Below are positions 6,655 through 8,011 of a stretch of DNA of 8,011 bases, one piece after another. The stretch spans positions 1 through 8,011 of the forward strand of contig JBEKHI010000440.1 in NCBI GenBank assembly GCA_050012355.1, given 5' to 3'. Origin of the DNA: JBEKHI01 sp050012355. GTDB taxonomy: Bacteria; Actinomycetota; Actinomycetes; Streptosporangiales; Streptosporangiaceae. The position numbers were made by a program, and so were the translations under genes. Below the pieces are notes generated by a model. That model was given only the letters and a program-made list of their open reading frames with translations. It ran no database searches and was not told where the DNA came from. Every line of letters begins with the position of its first letter. The first letter of the stretch is position 1.

Positions 6655-7424
6655 CAGAGTCCTCACTGGTACATCGGCTGGACACGTGCCTGCCGGCCGG
6701 GCAGGCCAAGCCGACGGTGGTCCTGGTGCACGGCGCGTGGGCGGACGCGTCCAGCTGGAGCGGTGAAGTCGCCACGCTGCAGGCGGCCGGCTACGACGTG
6801 CGGGCCATCGCGAACCCGCTGCAGGACCTGACCACCGACTCGCAGTACGTCGCCGACTACCTCAAGACCATCCACGGCCCGATCGTTCTAGCCGGGCACT
6901 CCTACGGCGGCGCCGTCATCACCAACGCCGCCGCCGCGCTTGCGAATGTCAAGGCACTCGTCTACGTCGACGCGTCCGCCCCCGCGCCAGGCGAAACCAA
7001 CGGTCAGCTCTCCGGCGCTAGCTCGATCCTGAACAAGGACACCCCCGCCCAGCTGTTCTTCACCACCACCTACCCCGGCGCACCCGTCGGCGCATCCGAG
7101 CTGTACCTGAACGAGGACATCTTCATCCACTACTTCGCCAACGACCTGCCCCGCGCCGAAGCGGAGCAGCTGTGGGCGTCCCAGCGCGGCGCATCCACCG
7201 CCGCGTTCAGCACTCCGTCCCGATACGCGGCCTGGAAGACGATCCCGTCCTGGTACTTCATCAGCACCGGCGACCAGATCATCACCCCTGCCTCCGAGCT
7301 CGCCATGGCCCACCGGGCCCACTCGCACATCACCCTGTTCCACGGCGGATCACACCTGACCCTGATCTCGCACCCGAACGCGGTCACCGCGGTCATCGCA
7401 TCGGCGATCTGCTCACTTGGCTGA
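6651..7424 (+). CDS. Alpha/beta hydrolase (GHSYGG type)
   Basis: The product, 257 residues from GTG 6651, is a complete alpha/beta hydrolase core. PTVVLVHGAW (21-30) gives strand 3 and the HG oxyanion region. GHSYGG (82-87) is the nucleophile elbow with Ser84. VYVDA (104-108) is the following strand, STGDQ holds the likely acid Asp208, and GGSH holds His235, so the triad is intact. Known members include esterases and related hydrolases acting on small esters; the substrate here is unknown. The frame is also open to a GTG at 6621, but that start has no ribosome binding site, while GAGG (6643-6646) lies 4 bases before 6651. Neither start gives a signal peptide, unlike several relatives, and residues before KPTVV look unconserved. 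It is the last gene of the plus-strand group after the remnants, and ends 70 bp from a convergent monooxygenase gene. Confidence 0.9.
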   Translation: MTESSLVHRLDTCLPAGQAKPTVVLVHGAWADASSWSGEVATLQAAGYDVRAIANPLQDLTTDSQYVADYLKTIHGPIVLAGHSYGGAVITNAAAALANVKALVYVDASAPAPGETNGQLSGASSILNKDTPAQLFFTTTYPGAPVGASELYLNEDIFIHYFANDLPRAEAEQLWASQRGASTAAFSTPSRYAAWKTIPSWYFISTGDQIITPASELAMAHRAHSHITLFHGGSHLTLISHPNAVTAVIASAICSLG

Positions 7425-7444
7425 TCAGTGCCAGCGCATACCGG

Positions 7445-7472
7445 CCCGGGCAGGCGGCGAACCTGCCCCGGG
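7445..7472. terminator. Strong hairpin between convergent genes, probable bidirectional terminator
   Basis: CCCGGGCAGG (7445-7454) pairs with CCTGCCCCGGG (7462-7472) around the loop CGGCGAA, with a single bulged base. It lies in the 70-bp gap where the hydrolase (ending 7424) and the monooxygenase (ending 7495) converge. No T-tract follows on either strand, as is usual in high-GC actinomycetes. Confidence 0.65.
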
Positions 7473-7494
7473 ATCGTCCCAGGGTGGGGAACAC

Positions 7495-8011
7495 CTACGC
7501 CAGGCCGGTCATCAGCTCGCCCCAGGCGAGGGCGGCCGCTGACGACGGCTCGGTGAACCGGGCGAGCCGGGCCTTGGCCACCCGGGCGGCGTAGGGGTCC
7601 GCCGCGGCGTGCTCACCGCAGCGGCTGAAGAACATGTGCGACCACCAGTCCGCGTACTCCTGGTAGCGCCAGGTGCGGGCAAGGCACGTGCCGGAGTAGG
7701 CGCGCAGGCCGCTTTCGTCACCGGCCTGGACGTAGTCGCGGGCCGCGTTGACGAATGTCTCGGCGTCGTAGAGGGCAAGGTTCATGCCCTTGGCGCCCAT
7801 CGGGGAGATCACGTGCGCCGCGTCGCCGAGGAGGTACAGCCGGCCGTAGCTCATCGGCTCGAAGACCTGGCTGCGCAGCCGGACGATCTCGGTCTCGGTG
7901 ATCAAGCCGGCGGGGAGGTCCGGCCGCCAGAAGCGCTCGCGCAGCTGCGACCAGATCCGCTCGTGCGGCCAGTCGGCTTGCGTGTCGCCCGCCGGGATTT
8001 CCAGGTAGAAC
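7495..8011 (-). CDS. PobA-like FAD-dependent aromatic hydroxylase (C-terminal part; N-terminus off the right edge)
   Basis: The frame enters at base 8010 and ends at TAG 7495-7497, giving the last 171 residues of a protein that is normally about 390. YGRLYLLGDAAHVISPMG (55-72) followed by AKGMNLA is the second FAD-binding motif of class A flavoprotein hydroxylases and is closest in pattern to 4-hydroxybenzoate 3-monooxygenase (GDAAHIVPPTGAKGLNLA). The upstream HERIWSQLRERF segment and the C-terminal WRYQEYADWW also follow that enzyme. These enzymes use NAD(P)H and O2 to hydroxylate 4-hydroxybenzoate to protocatechuate. The conserved PPT of the loop is SPM here, so the substrate may differ. 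The Rossmann N-terminus and most substrate-binding residues are outside the window. It is probably unrelated in transcription to the hydrolase, which points towards it. Confidence 0.82.
   Translation of the reverse strand, partial: FYLEIPAGDTQADWPHERIWSQLRERFWRPDLPAGLITETEIVRLRSQVFEPMSYGRLYLLGDAAHVISPMGAKGMNLALYDAETFVNAARDYVQAGDESGLRAYSGTCLARTWRYQEYADWWSHMFFSRCGEHAAADPYAARVAKARLARFTEPSSAAALAWGELMTGLA

Noticed and set aside
6172..6666. 164-codon minus-strand open frame
   Set aside because: No family signature; it overlies plus-strand remnants that have ribosome binding sites and recognisable motifs.
6888..7343. 151-codon minus-strand open frame, Gly/Val-rich
   Set aside because: Antisense shadow of the alpha/beta hydrolase, whose triad motifs are all on the plus strand.

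Overview
The window looks like chromosomal DNA from a high-GC actinomycete of the Streptomyces/Streptosporangium type. Third codon positions are strongly G/C-biased, and the gene families are typical of that group: a SARP/AfsR-type regulator with BTAD, NB-ARC and TPR domains, a large ATPase-type LuxR (LAL) regulator, an SRPBCC protein, a GHSYGG alpha/beta hydrolase and a PobA-like flavin hydroxylase. No RNA gene, CRISPR array, insertion sequence or phage gene was seen.

Layout. (1) Positions 1-2734, minus strand: most of an AfsR/SARP regulator, open from its ATG to the left edge, so its C-terminal end is missing. (2) Positions 2735-2871: a divergent control region with copy 1 of a repeated element. 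(3) Positions 2872-3378, plus strand: a small intact SRPBCC (START-like) protein. (4) Positions 3406-6003, minus strand and convergent with it: a LAL regulator that is clearly recognisable but broken twice. A one-base-type frameshift lies near 4405, and an out-of-frame deletion near 3608 lies just before its LuxR helix-turn-helix. (5) Positions 6004-6143: a second divergent control region with copy 2 of the repeated element. (6) Positions 6144-6654, plus strand: gene remnants, comprising an amidohydrolase N-terminus with a good ribosome binding site, a start site joined to the last residues of a LuxR helix-turn-helix, and a 41-codon ORF. (7) Positions 6651-7424, plus strand: an intact alpha/beta hydrolase. 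(8) Positions 7495-8011, minus strand: the C-terminal 171 residues of a PobA-type monooxygenase that runs off the right edge.

How the parts fit. Two units share one plan: a large minus-strand regulator, a short divergent spacer, and a plus-strand enzyme-like gene. The two spacers carry the same element, 73 bp without gaps and 63 of 73 bases identical. Both copies contain the inverted repeat GCCAGT-N10-ACTGGC at the same place. The simplest reading is a shared operator, so one regulator, probably the intact SARP or formerly the LAL protein, could control both sides. The second unit is decaying. The locus may once have handled an aromatic or polyketide-like compound (SRPBCC, amidohydrolase, hydrolase, flavin hydroxylase), but the substrate cannot be read from the sequence.
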